DNA of 25,020 nt, taken from NCBI GenBank assembly GCA_937944975.1, contig CALEBF010000007.1, positions 1-25,020 of the forward strand, given 5' to 3'. Each line of letters starts with the position of its first letter. Within the stretch, counting starts at the first letter, position 1. This stretch comes from an uncultured Mycoplasmatota bacterium (GTDB taxonomy: Bacteria; Bacillota_I; Bacilli_A; RF39; UBA660). Under the pieces are notes generated by a model. It did no database searches and was not told where the DNA came from. It saw nothing but the letters and a program-made list of their open reading frames with translations. This document shows positions 16,494 through 24,704 of the stretch, in pieces. The position numbers and the translations under genes were made by a program.

Positions 16494-16526
16494 ACTTATT
16501 TCTCCATTCTTAATTAAAAACTCCAT

Positions 16527-16902
16527 AATATTTCATATCAAATTTCATCTTTTAATAAGTTACAATACTACTTAAATATTCTACGTTTTATACAATAATC
16601 ACCCATTTCTATTCTTTACATATTTATTTTCAAAATGCTCTTCAAAAAAATATATACTATACAAGTTTGTTCTTTTTTCAATACACACCACCTCAATCAT
16701 TAAAAAAGCAGCATTAATCCATAATAAAGATTAATACTGCTCATCTCTACATTAATTATACTACAAATATATATTAAAAGATATAATTCTATCATTAATT
16801 TTTAACTAAAATTTTTGTTGAAATATATATACTATCGTTAAATATTATCTATTTTCTCAAGTATAATTATTATGATATCAATTATCTTTTCTAACAAACA
16901 AA
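16527..16902. other. AT-rich spacer between the endonuclease gene and the tRNA terminator
   Basis: Apart from the hairpin at 16707-16741, this 376-bp stretch holds no convincing gene. A TATAAA-like -10 for the island reads on the minus strand at 16592-16587 but lacks a -35. A TATAAT reads on the minus strand at 16760-16755 just before the hairpin. A 14-codon frame (16744-16700) has no ribosome binding site. No tRNA 3'-end repeat and no integrase were seen. Confidence 0.5.
16707..16741 (-). terminator. minus-strand terminator without an assigned gene
   Basis: A 13-bp stem with one A-C mismatch (16707-16719 with 16729-16741, 9-nt loop) is followed on the minus strand by a run of six U. It lies about 160 bp beyond the tRNA terminator, so it is either a back-up terminator or the end of an unrecognised short transcript. 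Confidence 0.7.
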
Positions 16903-16923
16903 AACCGTTGATTTTCAACGGTT
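16903..16923 (-). terminator. terminator of tRNA-His
   Basis: A perfect 9-bp GC-containing stem (16903-16911 with 16915-16923, 3-nt loop) is followed on the minus strand by a U-rich tail. It lies 11 bp past the CCA end of the tRNA. Confidence 0.85.
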
Positions 16924-16933
16924 ATTTTCATAA

Positions 16934-17010
16934 TGGGGCGGTATATCGGATTCGAACCGATGCATAACTGAGTCACAGTCAGCCGTGTTAACCACTTCAC
17001 CAATACCGCC
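16934..17010 (-). tRNA. tRNA-His (GTG)
   Basis: The minus strand folds as a full tRNA of 77 nt including an encoded CCA (16936-16934). The anticodon loop CTGTGAC sits between the stem arms GCTGA and TCAGT and gives anticodon GTG. The acceptor arm has G-1 at 17010 opposite C73, the identity pair specific for tRNA-His. The T-arm reads CGGTTCGAATCCG. It is a single gene with its own promoter and terminator. The defence-like block lies on its 3' side, the usual location of islands that integrate into tRNA 3' ends. Confidence 0.96.
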
Positions 17011-17030
17011 ATGCCTCGTAGACAAATCTT

Positions 17031-17059
17031 ATTTTACCAAGAAAAAAGCGATTTGACAA
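17031..17059 (-). promoter_or_regulatory. tRNA-His promoter
   Basis: On the minus strand TTGTCA (17059-17054), a 17-bp spacer and TAAAAT (17036-17031) preceded by TGG form a strong sigma-A promoter with extended -10. It lies just upstream of the tRNA 5' end. Confidence 0.8.
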
Positions 17060-17106
17060 GTAAAACACCTAATTTTTATAAATCTTTTTATCTCATGTCA
17101 TATACC

Positions 17107-17116
17107 CATACATAAT
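17107..17116 (+). promoter_or_regulatory. possible sigma-E type -10 of the cotJ operon
   Basis: CATACATAAT lies 40 bp before the cotJ start and resembles the mother-cell sigma-E -10 consensus (CATACA-T). The -35 region is not clear. A sigma-A-like pair (TTGACA at 17053, TATAAA at 17077) is also present but overlaps the tRNA promoter on the other strand. Confidence 0.35.
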
Positions 17117-17155
17117 TGTGCGGATACCATAGGATATGACTGAGGAGGATGATGT

Positions 17156-17617
17156 ATGAATCAAAATATACCAGATTTTAGACATTTCGCGCAAGCTAAT
17201 ATGAATGTCAACCCATTTAACAATATGAATTTCAATAAATGTATGTATACACCACAAGCAAATCCATCACAACTATACCAAGCATACGATGGATTCATTC
17301 GCGGTAATATGTTTCCTGATTTATATAATCAATATAAAATATCAAAGCCATATGATATCGAACCGATGAATGAACAGGCACAACTACTTACTTATGTAGA
17401 TGCCTTATGTTTTGCGCGTCATGATATTCAGTTATATTTAGATAACTTTCCGAATGATAAAGCTATGATACAGCTTTACAATCAATACCGAGAAGAAGCC
17501 AATCGTGCGACCAAACAATACGAAGAAAAATATGGTCCGCTTTGGGTAACAAGCGATGCTACAAATGCATATCCATGGGCTTGGAATCAATTGCCGTGGC
17601 CTTGGGAAAATAAATAA
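17156..17617 (+). CDS. cotJB: fused spore coat protein CotJA-CotJB
   Basis: A 153-residue protein joining two coat proteins that are usually encoded separately. Residues about 30-62 carry the CotJA pattern (YTPQANPSQLYQAYDGF, then RGNMFPDLYNQYK). Residues about 75-153 carry the CotJB pattern: LLTYVDALCFARHDIQLYLD, later YEEKYGPLW, and a C-terminal WAWNQLPWPWE. In spore formers, CotJ proteins form part of the inner coat under mother-cell control. The N-terminal 25 residues are Asn/Phe/Met-rich. GAGGAGG 7 nt before the ATG sets the start. cotJC follows after 11 bp, preserving the CotJA-JB-JC order. This is the main evidence that the organism sporulates. Confidence 0.88.
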   Translation: MNQNIPDFRHFAQANMNVNPFNNMNFNKCMYTPQANPSQLYQAYDGFIRGNMFPDLYNQYKISKPYDIEPMNEQAQLLTYVDALCFARHDIQLYLDNFPNDKAMIQLYNQYREEANRATKQYEEKYGPLWVTSDATNAYPWAWNQLPWPWENK

Positions 17618-17628
17618 AGGAGGATTTT

Positions 17629-18186
17629 ATGTGGGCATATCAAAAAAAATTACAGTATCCCGTAAATATTAAGAAAAAAGATCTACGCATGGCAAAATGT
17701 ATTCTCACTCAATATGGTGGACCTGCCGGAGAACTTGCAGCTTCTTGGCAATATTTAAATCAACGTTACTCTATGCCAGATGATCGTGGAAAAGCGCTAT
17801 TAACTGATATTGGAACGGAAGAATTAGCGCACGTTGAGATGATCTCAGCGATGCTTCATCAATTAATGGAAGGGGCAACACCAGAGGAATTAAGAGCGGC
17901 TGGATTAGATGGAAATTATGCACAATTTGGTATGGACTTATTTCCATCCGATGCGAATGGTGTTCCATTTACGATGACTTATATCAAAGCTTCTGGAAAT
18001 CCGATTTCTAATTTAGAGAGCGACATGGCAGCAGAACAACGTGCACGTGATACTTATGAACATTTAATGGATCTAACAAATGATCCTGATATTCTTGCAC
18101 CACTCGCTTTTTTAAGAGAGCGAGAGATTATTCATTACCAACGTTTTAAAGAATTACGTAATTATTATTTAGAGCAAATGAAATAA
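17629..18186 (+). CDS. cotJC: spore coat protein CotJC (manganese catalase family)
   Basis: A 185-residue ferritin-like four-helix protein of the CotJC/Mn-catalase family. It opens with the family signature MWAYQKKLQYPV. The di-metal ligand helices are visible: GGPAGELAASWQYLNQRY, then TEELAHVEMI (ExxH), then EQRARDTYEHLM and REREIIHYQRF (ExxH near the end). All expected Glu/His ligands appear present, so peroxide breakdown is plausible as well as a structural role in the coat. AGGAGG precedes the ATG. It is cotranscribed with the CotJA-JB fusion and closed by a terminator. Confidence 0.93.
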   Translation: MWAYQKKLQYPVNIKKKDLRMAKCILTQYGGPAGELAASWQYLNQRYSMPDDRGKALLTDIGTEELAHVEMISAMLHQLMEGATPEELRAAGLDGNYAQFGMDLFPSDANGVPFTMTYIKASGNPISNLESDMAAEQRARDTYEHLMDLTNDPDILAPLAFLREREIIHYQRFKELRNYYLEQMK

Positions 18187-18214
18187 AAAATACTACGGTA
18201 TTTTTTATTTTTTT
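18185..18214 (+). terminator. terminator of the cotJ operon
   Basis: A 9-bp stem (18185-18193 with 18198-18206) with a TACG tetraloop is followed by a long T-run. It begins at the cotJC stop codon. Confidence 0.8.
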
Positions 18215-18259
18215 GTATGAGATAACAAAAGAATTCCATACTAACATTAGAGGTGAAAT

Positions 18260-18979
18260 ATGAAAAAATTACTACTTATATTTCTATCTATTTTTCTATT
18301 TACAGGTTGTTTCATTCATCGTCTATCCATATCACAAAAAGACGTATCTTCTATCGTTTATGACGAAGATACGATACAAAAAGAAGACTACCAAGAGATA
18401 CTAGAAATTTTAAATAAAATCGATTTCCATGAAGTAAAAGAAGAGGAATCTAGTGTGCATCAACTTCTTATCCATACAAAGAATGAAATTTTTCAATTGC
18501 AAATATCGGAAGCAAATACAATTCACTATAAAAAAGATCAAAAAATATATATCAGTAAAGAGACAAACGAAGTAAAAAAACTTGTAAAGGTAATGGAAAA
18601 ATTGACCAAAAAATACCGTGATACTTCATTTTTAAATATTAGTATGCAGAACACTTTAGATAACAAAGAAAATGATTTTATCGTACGTATAGATAAAGAA
18701 GATCAATATATTAAAATTACTTCTAGCGAAGGCATTCGGAATTTTAAAATTCATCGTTTAGATTACTTTGATGATCAATATCACGATGTAGATCTATTAT
18801 ATGAAAAGAATGTAATTTCTCCGGATGAAGCAGTTTATATTCGTATAAAAATCCCAGAAAAAATTGGTACGATTAAAATTTCATTTGAAACGAAAAATGG
18901 ATATATCTACACTGCCATTCCTACGTTATCTGACGATAAAAACAAGTTAAATCTCCATGAGTCGATCACCCCAAAATAA
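18260..18979 (+). CDS. hypothetical lipoprotein
   Basis: A 239-residue protein with a lipoprotein signal peptide: KK, a hydrophobic run, then the lipobox FTGC with Cys17 as the predicted lipidated residue. The mature part is Lys/Glu/Ile-rich and predicted to be mainly beta strands (for example IRIKIPEKIGTIKISFETK near the end). It was not matched to a family. AGAGGTG precedes the ATG at 18260. It is monocistronic between two terminators. Confidence 0.75.
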   Translation: MKKLLLIFLSIFLFTGCFIHRLSISQKDVSSIVYDEDTIQKEDYQEILEILNKIDFHEVKEEESSVHQLLIHTKNEIFQLQISEANTIHYKKDQKIYISKETNEVKKLVKVMEKLTKKYRDTSFLNISMQNTLDNKENDFIVRIDKEDQYIKITSSEGIRNFKIHRLDYFDDQYHDVDLLYEKNVISPDEAVYIRIKIPEKIGTIKISFETKNGYIYTAIPTLSDDKNKLNLHESITPK

Positions 18980-19003
18980 AACTCCATAATGGAGTTTTTT
19001 TCT
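18978..19003 (+). terminator. terminator of the lipoprotein gene
   Basis: A perfect 9-bp stem (18978-18986 with 18990-18998, loop TAA) is followed by a T-run. It overlaps the stop codon. Confidence 0.85.
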
Positions 19004-19054
19004 TTTTTTATAATTGAATGCTATCTTTTTTCATATACTGAAGTGAGGTGGCTT

Positions 19055-20050
19055 ATGAAAAAAGTTTGTGTCTTATTTGGAGGGACTTCTAGTGAGCATT
19101 TCGTATCTTGTCATTCTGCAGAATCTATTTTAGAAAATATCGATCGAAAAAAATATTACGTACATGCGATTTATATCGATCAAAACAACCATTGGTACAT
19201 AGGAAACGATGATTTCGAAGCAATTTATAATCAAACTTGGGTAGAGAAATACGAAGAGAATTATATCGAGAATGTGATTGAAGAATTGCAAAAATACGAC
19301 GTGATCTTTCCAATGCTCCACGGAAAAAATGGAGAAGACGGAAGACTACAAGGAATGCTCGAATTATTTCAAATTCCATATGTGGGATGTTCTTCTATCT
19401 CTAGTGCGATTGCAATGGATAAGGACTTAACTAAGATTATTTTGAATGTTGCAAAAATTCCACAATTGCCTTATGTCGTCATCGATGAAAGACGATATCA
19501 AATCAAAGACATTCTAAAGCATCTTGATTTTCCAATGATCGTTAAGCCAAGTAACGGAGGCTCTTCGATTGGTATTGGCAAGGCAAATAACAAAAAAGAG
19601 TTGGCGCAATCTATTAGAGAAGCTGGAAAATACGATCATAAAATCATCGTAGAACCGTTCATTCAGGCCAAAGAATTAGAGTGTGCGGTATTAGAACATA
19701 AAAAACTACATGTCTCTACCATAGGAGAGATCATTCCTGCAAACGAGTTTTACGATTATAATGCGAAATATGAAAATGCGAATTCTTTGACAATCATTCC
19801 TGCTAATATTCCGAAAAACATAAGTAAACAAATACAAAAATATGCGAAAGCAGCATTTCGTGCAATCGATGGGAAGGAAATGGCTCGAATCGACTTTTTT
19901 TACGATGAAAAAAACGATCAAATCTATCTAAATGAAATCAATCCATTGCCAGGATTTACAACGATCAGTATGTATCCTAAACTACTAATTCACGATAAAA
20001 TGACATACAAAAACATCATCAATTTACTTATTGATCATGCTTCTGTTTGA
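19055..20050 (+). CDS. ddl: D-alanine--D-alanine ligase
   Basis: A 331-residue ATP-grasp ligase making D-Ala-D-Ala for peptidoglycan. It has the N-terminal GGTSSEHFVS signature, the ATP-binding segments IVKPSNGGSSIGIG and IIVEPF, EFYDYNAKY in the omega loop, and a C-terminal metal/Gly-loop motif LNEINPLPGFTTISMYPKL. The Tyr-containing omega loop (YDYxxKY) is that of D-Ala-D-Ala ligases, not the VanA-type D-lactate or VanC-type D-Ser forms. The ATG at 19055 follows AGGTGG at good spacing; an open frame back to 18989 runs through the preceding terminator and is not used. It overlaps the convergent ABC-F gene by 16 bp at the 3' ends. Confidence 0.94.
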   Translation: MKKVCVLFGGTSSEHFVSCHSAESILENIDRKKYYVHAIYIDQNNHWYIGNDDFEAIYNQTWVEKYEENYIENVIEELQKYDVIFPMLHGKNGEDGRLQGMLELFQIPYVGCSSISSAIAMDKDLTKIILNVAKIPQLPYVVIDERRYQIKDILKHLDFPMIVKPSNGGSSIGIGKANNKKELAQSIREAGKYDHKIIVEPFIQAKELECAVLEHKKLHVSTIGEIIPANEFYDYNAKYENANSLTIIPANIPKNISKQIQKYAKAAFRAIDGKEMARIDFFYDEKNDQIYLNEINPLPGFTTISMYPKLLIHDKMTYKNIINLLIDHASV

Positions 20051-21654
20051 TTCTTATGAGAATAATACATTAATCTTTCCTTGGAATAATTTGTAATTTT
20101 TCCACTTGGTAATATCAACATACGATCGATTCCTATGCTTTCGACAAAGCTAGGGTTATGGCTAACTAAAGTGATCGTACCTTTATAATCGTGAAAATTC
20201 TTTCCAACAATTGCTTGGGTATCCGGATCTAAATGATTGGTTGGTTCATCGAGTAAAATTAAATTTGCCTTTTGTAATATGACTTTACAAAGTGATATTC
20301 TTGCTTTTTCACCAGGGGATAATACTTGTACTTTCTTAAAGACATCGTCTCCAAAGAAAAGAAAACTACCGAGAACTGTTCGCAGTTCTTTTTCGCTATA
20401 TTCTTTTTCATCTACATTTTCTAATATCGTCTTATTTTCATCTAATAATTCTTGCTCTTGAGCATAGTATGCGAGATCCGTCTTATTTCCAAACCAAATA
20501 TTTCCTTCTTGTGGTTTTAATTCACTTGCTAATAGCTTAAGTAAAGTACTTTTTCCAACACCATTCTCTCCGACGATTAAAAATCTTTCGTTGTGATTAA
20601 TCAAGAATGATAAATTGTTAATAATCTTTTCGCTATCAGGATAATGAAAGGAAATATTATTTACTTTCAATGGGATTTTAGATCCTTCTCTACGTGGTTC
20701 GATATGTAGTTTTACTTTTTTATAGCTTTTCTCTCTTACTAATTGCTCTTTCATTTTTTTCTCTAACATCTTCTCACGACTCTGTGCCATTCTCTTTCTC
20801 TTACCAGAAGAATTAGAGTACAACAACACGATATCTCTTAACTTTTGCGTTTCTTTCTCTTGCTTTTCTATGAGTCGTTCACGTGCTTCTTTTTCCTTTT
20901 CTTTCTTTTTCAAATAAGTATCATAATCTCCTTGATATACGCTAATTTTATGCGATATTTTATCTAAATGCATAATCTTTGTCACAATTTGATTTAAAAA
21001 GTTAATATCGTGTGAAATCACGAGTACCATACCATGATAATTTTTTAAATATTGGATGATATAATCTCTCGTATCGATATCAAGGTGATTGGTTGGTTCA
21101 TCTAAAAGTAATATTTCTGGGTTAGAATAGAGTAAATGAGCAAAGGCAATCTTCGATTTCTGTCCTCCTGATAGATCCATGAGTTTCATATCTAGTAATG
21201 AGCTATCGATATGCATATCATCGATGATTTGAAATAGAATGGATTCAGCTTGATAACAGTCATAATATTCTAATAATTCTTGCGTCTTTCCAATTTCTTT
21301 CAATAATTTTCTCTGCTGTTTTTCATCGGCTTCTTCTGCTACTTTCTGATAAAGATTCGTTAACTTTGTTTCCAATTCTTCGATTGGACGAGCTTTCAAT
21401 AAATATTCAAATACTGTCATATCTCGATCATCTAAAACGATCTCTTGTGGAAGATATCCAATTCTCTTTTTCTTAGAGATGACAAGTTTTCCACTGTCTA
21501 ACTCTTGCTCTCCTAAAATCACGCGAAAAAGAGTTGTTTTTCCGGCTCCATTGACTCCTACAACTCCAACTTTATCATTTTCTTCAATATGAAAGTTTGC
21601 GTCTTCGTAGATTTTTTCTGTGGAAAACGCTAAATTTAAATTTTTTCCGTTCAT
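20035..21654 (-). CDS. ABC-F family ATP-binding protein
   Basis: A 539-residue protein with two ABC domains on one chain and no membrane segments, the ABC-F layout of ribosome-associated translation factors and antibiotic-protection proteins. First domain: GVNGAGKTT (about 33-41), LSGGQKSKIAF, LLLDEPTNHLD. Second domain: GENGVGKSTLL, LSPGEKARISL, LLDEPTNHLDPD. Between them is a highly charged helical linker rich in Lys/Glu (the P-site interaction motif region). The ATG at 21654 with GGTGAT upstream is preferred to an earlier start at 21696. Whether it is a housekeeping factor or a resistance protein cannot be told from motifs alone. Confidence 0.9.
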   Translation of the reverse strand: MNGKNLNLAFSTEKIYEDANFHIEENDKVGVVGVNGAGKTTLFRVILGEQELDSGKLVISKKKRIGYLPQEIVLDDRDMTVFEYLLKARPIEELETKLTNLYQKVAEEADEKQQRKLLKEIGKTQELLEYYDCYQAESILFQIIDDMHIDSSLLDMKLMDLSGGQKSKIAFAHLLYSNPEILLLDEPTNHLDIDTRDYIIQYLKNYHGMVLVISHDINFLNQIVTKIMHLDKISHKISVYQGDYDTYLKKKEKEKEARERLIEKQEKETQKLRDIVLLYSNSSGKRKRMAQSREKMLEKKMKEQLVREKSYKKVKLHIEPRREGSKIPLKVNNISFHYPDSEKIINNLSFLINHNERFLIVGENGVGKSTLLKLLASELKPQEGNIWFGNKTDLAYYAQEQELLDENKTILENVDEKEYSEKELRTVLGSFLFFGDDVFKKVQVLSPGEKARISLCKVILQKANLILLDEPTNHLDPDTQAIVGKNFHDYKGTITLVSHNPSFVESIGIDRMLILPSGKITNYSKERLMYYSHKNQTEA

Positions 21655-21814
21655 ATTTATCACCAATACGCCTATTTTATCATAAAACCTGTGCAAAAGA
21701 ATACTATATTTTCTATAATTCTGTGGAAATGTCCATATGATTCACAAGATTATAAATAAAAAAAGAAATAACCTGTGGATTATTTCTTTTTCTTTCTTTT
21801 TTTCCTGTGGAAAA
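21619..21814 (+). repeat. cluster of five DnaA-box-like 9-mers
   Basis: Five same-orientation near matches to the DnaA-box complement TGTGGATAA lie within 196 bp: TGTGGAAAA (21619), TGTGCAAAA (21690), TGTGGAAAT (21722), TGTGGATTA (21774) and TGTGGAAAA (21806). Each differs at one to three positions. Four are intergenic or at a gene edge between the ABC-F and dehydrogenase genes. Function is unproven. Confidence 0.35.
21760..21791 (-). terminator. terminator of the ucpA-like gene
   Basis: A perfect 12-bp stem (21760-21771 with 21780-21791, 8-nt loop) is followed on the minus strand by a seven-U run. T-rich DNA on the other side could allow bidirectional use. Confidence 0.8.
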
Positions 21815-22603
21815 CTAAACTCCAACACTATTTGTCTCTGGTAATGTTGAACCTCCATCGATCACGACAGCTGTTCCTGTTATGTAACTTGATTCGTCAC
21901 TTCCTAAAAAGGCAGCAAGTTCTCCTAATTCTTCGATCGTTCCTAAGCGTCCCATTGGAATTCCTGCAGCGATTCCTTTTACGACACTAGCTGGATCTGT
22001 TGCATTGCTATCTTTTGCGATTCCTTCTACCATTGGCGTCATAATGTATCCTGGACAAATCGCATTTACAGTAATTCCGTCTTTTACAACTTCCATAGCA
22101 AGACATTTTGTAAATCCAATAAGTGCAGCTTTTGTCGTCGCATAAGCAACTTCTCCTGTATCTGCTACCATTGGTCCTGTAACAGAAGATAAGTTGACAA
22201 TACGTCCATACTTCTTATCTTTCATATATGGTACTACCGCTTTTGTTACGTTCCATGTTCCTTTAATATTAATATCTAAATGGAAATCTCTTACTTCGTC
22301 TGACATTTCTGTAAATGGTACTAGCTTGGCAACCCCTGCATTATTTACAAGGACATCGATCTTTCCGTACCTCTTTATAATATCGTCGATCACAGCTTTT
22401 ACTTGTGCTTGGTTACGGATATCAACCTTATATCCTAAAACATCTTTTTTCGCATCTTGGTATTCTTTTAGCGTATTAATTAAAACGTCAGAATAATCTA
22501 AAATAATGACACGAGCACCGTATTTCAAAAAGACATCTACGACACCTCTTCCATTTCCCATCGCACCACCAGTCACAACAGCCACTTTATTTTCTAATTT
22601 CAT
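21815..22603 (-). CDS. ucpA: UcpA-like short-chain dehydrogenase/reductase
   Basis: A 262-residue classical SDR, an NAD(P)-dependent oxidoreductase. The cofactor motif is TGGAMGNGRG near the N-terminus, the NNAG motif is LVNNAG, and the catalytic Ser-Tyr-Lys set is NLSSVTG and YATTK. The C-terminus ends GGSTLPETNSVGV, almost the ending I recall for UcpA. The substrate of UcpA is unsettled, so only the reaction class is given. AAGGAGGG at about 7 nt before the ATG at 22603 sets the start, shorter than the longest open frame by 15 codons. It has its own terminator and no close operon partners; the NatB gene ends 69 bp upstream. Confidence 0.85.
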   Translation of the reverse strand: MKLENKVAVVTGGAMGNGRGVVDVFLKYGARVIILDYSDVLINTLKEYQDAKKDVLGYKVDIRNQAQVKAVIDDIIKRYGKIDVLVNNAGVAKLVPFTEMSDEVRDFHLDINIKGTWNVTKAVVPYMKDKKYGRIVNLSSVTGPMVADTGEVAYATTKAALIGFTKCLAMEVVKDGITVNAICPGYIMTPMVEGIAKDSNATDPASVVKGIAAGIPMGRLGTIEELGELAAFLGSDESSYITGTAVVIDGGSTLPETNSVGV

Positions 22604-22671
22604 GATTTCCCTCCTTCTATTCTCTTTCATTATATCACGAAAAAACACATTCTATAAATAGAATGTGTACT

Positions 22672-23823
22672 TTAAATGGAAAATAATACCTTTTCGGATT
22701 TATATTGCCTAATGATATACCAAATTACGATACCAATATAAATAAGACTTGATAAAATCATTAAAAAGATTTGTAAGTAATTAACAACTTCTGAACTTAA
22801 ATCGTTGATAATTAGAGTAAAGTTCATAAATGGTACAATTGCAAGTAATTCACTTGTTTTGACTTGAATCATAAATGCAATCATACCCGGAAAAAACGAA
22901 ATAAACGTAAGTGGAGTAAGTGCACTTTGTGCCTCTTTGAATGTTTTAGACATACTTGCAATCGCAAGGCATAGACCACTGATAAAAATAGAATAAATGA
23001 TAATAACAATGATGCTCATAAAAATGACGAGTCCACTAAGTTCGATTGGTACATCTTTATAGATTGTAAACATATCGTTTGCAAAATGAAATGAGATCAA
23101 TGCTAAAATCAAACTTAAAATTCCTGTGACGATCGATGAAATTGTAACACTACATAATTTTCCAATTATAATATCTCTGCTTTTAATTGGGAAGGTAAGC
23201 AATGTTTCCAATGTTCCTCTTTCTTTTTCCCCAGCAGTTGTATCCGTTGCTGGATAAGTAGCTGAAATAGTAATTGCCATAATAATAAATAAGAATGCAT
23301 ATCCTACAATATAAGAGGCAAAGAAATTTTCCGTTCCTAAATTATGTGTCTTCAATTCAAACACATCCAAAACTTCACTTGGATCTTGTGATGCTTGCGT
23401 TAATTTCTGTTCCTGTAAAATTCTTTCGTAACTTGTAAAATACGTTTCTACTAATTTAGCGACCATGCTTCCATTATCAGCTTCTGTATCGTAATTCATC
23501 GTATATACGTCATCTTCTTTTGTAACGTATAGATAAATATCTTCATTTTGATAAGCTTTTTCTAATTCTTCTTTGCTCCCATAGGTAACATCTAACTTCA
23601 TTTGTTTTGCGAGTTCTTTTTCTGTATCACTTAGTTCATAAGCAAATCCTATTTTGTTATATTCACTTACATCTCTTTGCGTCTGCATATCAAACAAAGC
23701 AGACATACCTAAAATTAATAATGGTATCATAATTGGAATAATCAACATCATAGAAAGTGATTTTTTATCGCGGAATACTTCACGCAATTCTTTTTTTATC
23801 ATATGTTTCATATTACTCTTCAT
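22672..23823 (-). CDS. natB: ABC-2 type permease, NatB-like
   Basis: A 383-residue membrane subunit of an ABC-2 exporter. One N-terminal membrane helix (about 25-45, MLIIPIMIPLLILGMSALF) is followed by a large external domain of about 120 residues and then five to six helices from ASYIVGYAFLFIIM to the C-terminus. The ERGTLETLLTFPIK loop is typical of NatB/YhaP-type permeases. GGAGGTG precedes the ATG at 23823 at 6 nt; a TTG at 23838 lies inside that site. The start overlaps the end of natA by 11 bp, so the two are translationally coupled. The NatAB sodium-efflux role is a family analogy. Confidence 0.88.
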   Translation of the reverse strand: MKSNMKHMIKKELREVFRDKKSLSMMLIIPIMIPLLILGMSALFDMQTQRDVSEYNKIGFAYELSDTEKELAKQMKLDVTYGSKEELEKAYQNEDIYLYVTKEDDVYTMNYDTEADNGSMVAKLVETYFTSYERILQEQKLTQASQDPSEVLDVFELKTHNLGTENFFASYIVGYAFLFIIMAITISATYPATDTTAGEKERGTLETLLTFPIKSRDIIIGKLCSVTISSIVTGILSLILALISFHFANDMFTIYKDVPIELSGLVIFMSIIVIIIYSIFISGLCLAIASMSKTFKEAQSALTPLTFISFFPGMIAFMIQVKTSELLAIVPFMNFTLIINDLSSEVVNYLQIFLMILSSLIYIGIVIWYIIRQYKSEKVLFSI

Positions 23824-24571
23824 GTGCTGCACCTCCAATTAATGTAAAAAATGCATCTCTTAGATTTGTCGTCTTTGTTGCCTTTTTGATCGCAGCTGGT
23901 GTACCTTCTTTGATAATTTTACCTTTGTTTACCATGATCACTCGATCGCAAATATTTTCTGCCTCTTCCATGTAATGAGTAGAATATAGTATGCATTTTC
24001 CATTCTTCTTTTCCTGTTTCATGAAATCTAAAATAATTTGACTAGAGATGATATCCAATCCACTCGTTGCTTCATCCATTATGTAATAAGTTGGATCTGT
24101 AACTAAACAACGTGCAATATTAACTCTTTGAGTCTGTCCTGTTGATAAATTCTCTATGCGGTTATATAAAAATGCATCCATATCAAATGCTTTTGAAATT
24201 TCTTTGATTCTTTCTTCTGCTTTCTCCACAGGAACGCCATAGAACTCACAGCACATCTTTAAAAGTTCATATGGTGATATACTATTATAAATTTTAGTAT
24301 TTCCAGACAAATAAGATAAGTTCTTTTTTATCTCTACCTCATTTTTATCGTAAGTATACTCATCAAATGAAATCGTTCCCTCTGTCGGTGTCATAATTCC
24401 TGCAATCATTCTTAAAAGAGTTGTTTTCCCAGCTCCATTTGGTCCTAAGATACCGACAATTTCACCTGGTTTTGCAGTAAATGAAATATCGTCTACTGCA
24501 TAAAAAGATACTTTTTCTTTTTTACTTTTTTGTTTTATAAATTGCTTTTTAACATGACTAACTGTAATCAT
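23813..24571 (-). CDS. natA: ABC transporter ATP-binding protein, NatA-like
   Basis: A 252-residue ATPase of an ABC-2 exporter. Walker A is GPNGAGKTT (about 43-51), the signature LSTGQTQRVNIAR, Walker B YYIMDEATSGLD with Ala in place of the common Pro, and the switch His is in STHYMEEAE. The ATG at 24571 is preceded by a GAGAGAGGT purine run. It is the first gene of a two-gene operon with natB and is divergent from an XRE regulator that may control it. Confidence 0.9.
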   Translation of the reverse strand: MITVSHVKKQFIKQKSKKEKVSFYAVDDISFTAKPGEIVGILGPNGAGKTTLLRMIAGIMTPTEGTISFDEYTYDKNEVEIKKNLSYLSGNTKIYNSISPYELLKMCCEFYGVPVEKAEERIKEISKAFDMDAFLYNRIENLSTGQTQRVNIARCLVTDPTYYIMDEATSGLDIISSQIILDFMKQEKKNGKCILYSTHYMEEAENICDRVIMVNKGKIIKEGTPAAIKKATKTTNLRDAFFTLIGGAAHEE

Positions 24572-24704
24572 ACCTCTCTCCCTTTCTTTTTTAGAATATC
24601 ACATCTAAAATAGTTCGTAAATAGTTTTTTGCCAAATCTTTCTTATACTATTCGTATATGTATGAATGGTGTTTTATATGAGAAAATGGATGTGAGGTGA
24701 AAGT
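24572..24704. promoter_or_regulatory. shared intergenic control region of natAB and xre
   Basis: This 133-bp divergent region has a TATACT -10-like element on the plus strand (24644-24649) and a small dyad ATAC-N5-GTAT at about 24645-24657, where an XRE repressor could bind. No good -35 was found, so assignment is tentative. Confidence 0.3.

Noticed and set aside
8608..16526. Prophage
   Set aside because: No integrase, terminase, capsid or tail genes are present; the genes are nucleases, ATPases and related enzymes.
16700..16744. A 14-codon hydrophobic peptide as type I toxin
   Set aside because: It has no ribosome binding site and is entirely explained by the terminator hairpin sequence.
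8608..17010. CRISPR array or tandem repeats in the AT-rich block
   Set aside because: No regularly spaced direct repeats of 20 bp or more were seen; the repetitiveness is simple A/T bias.
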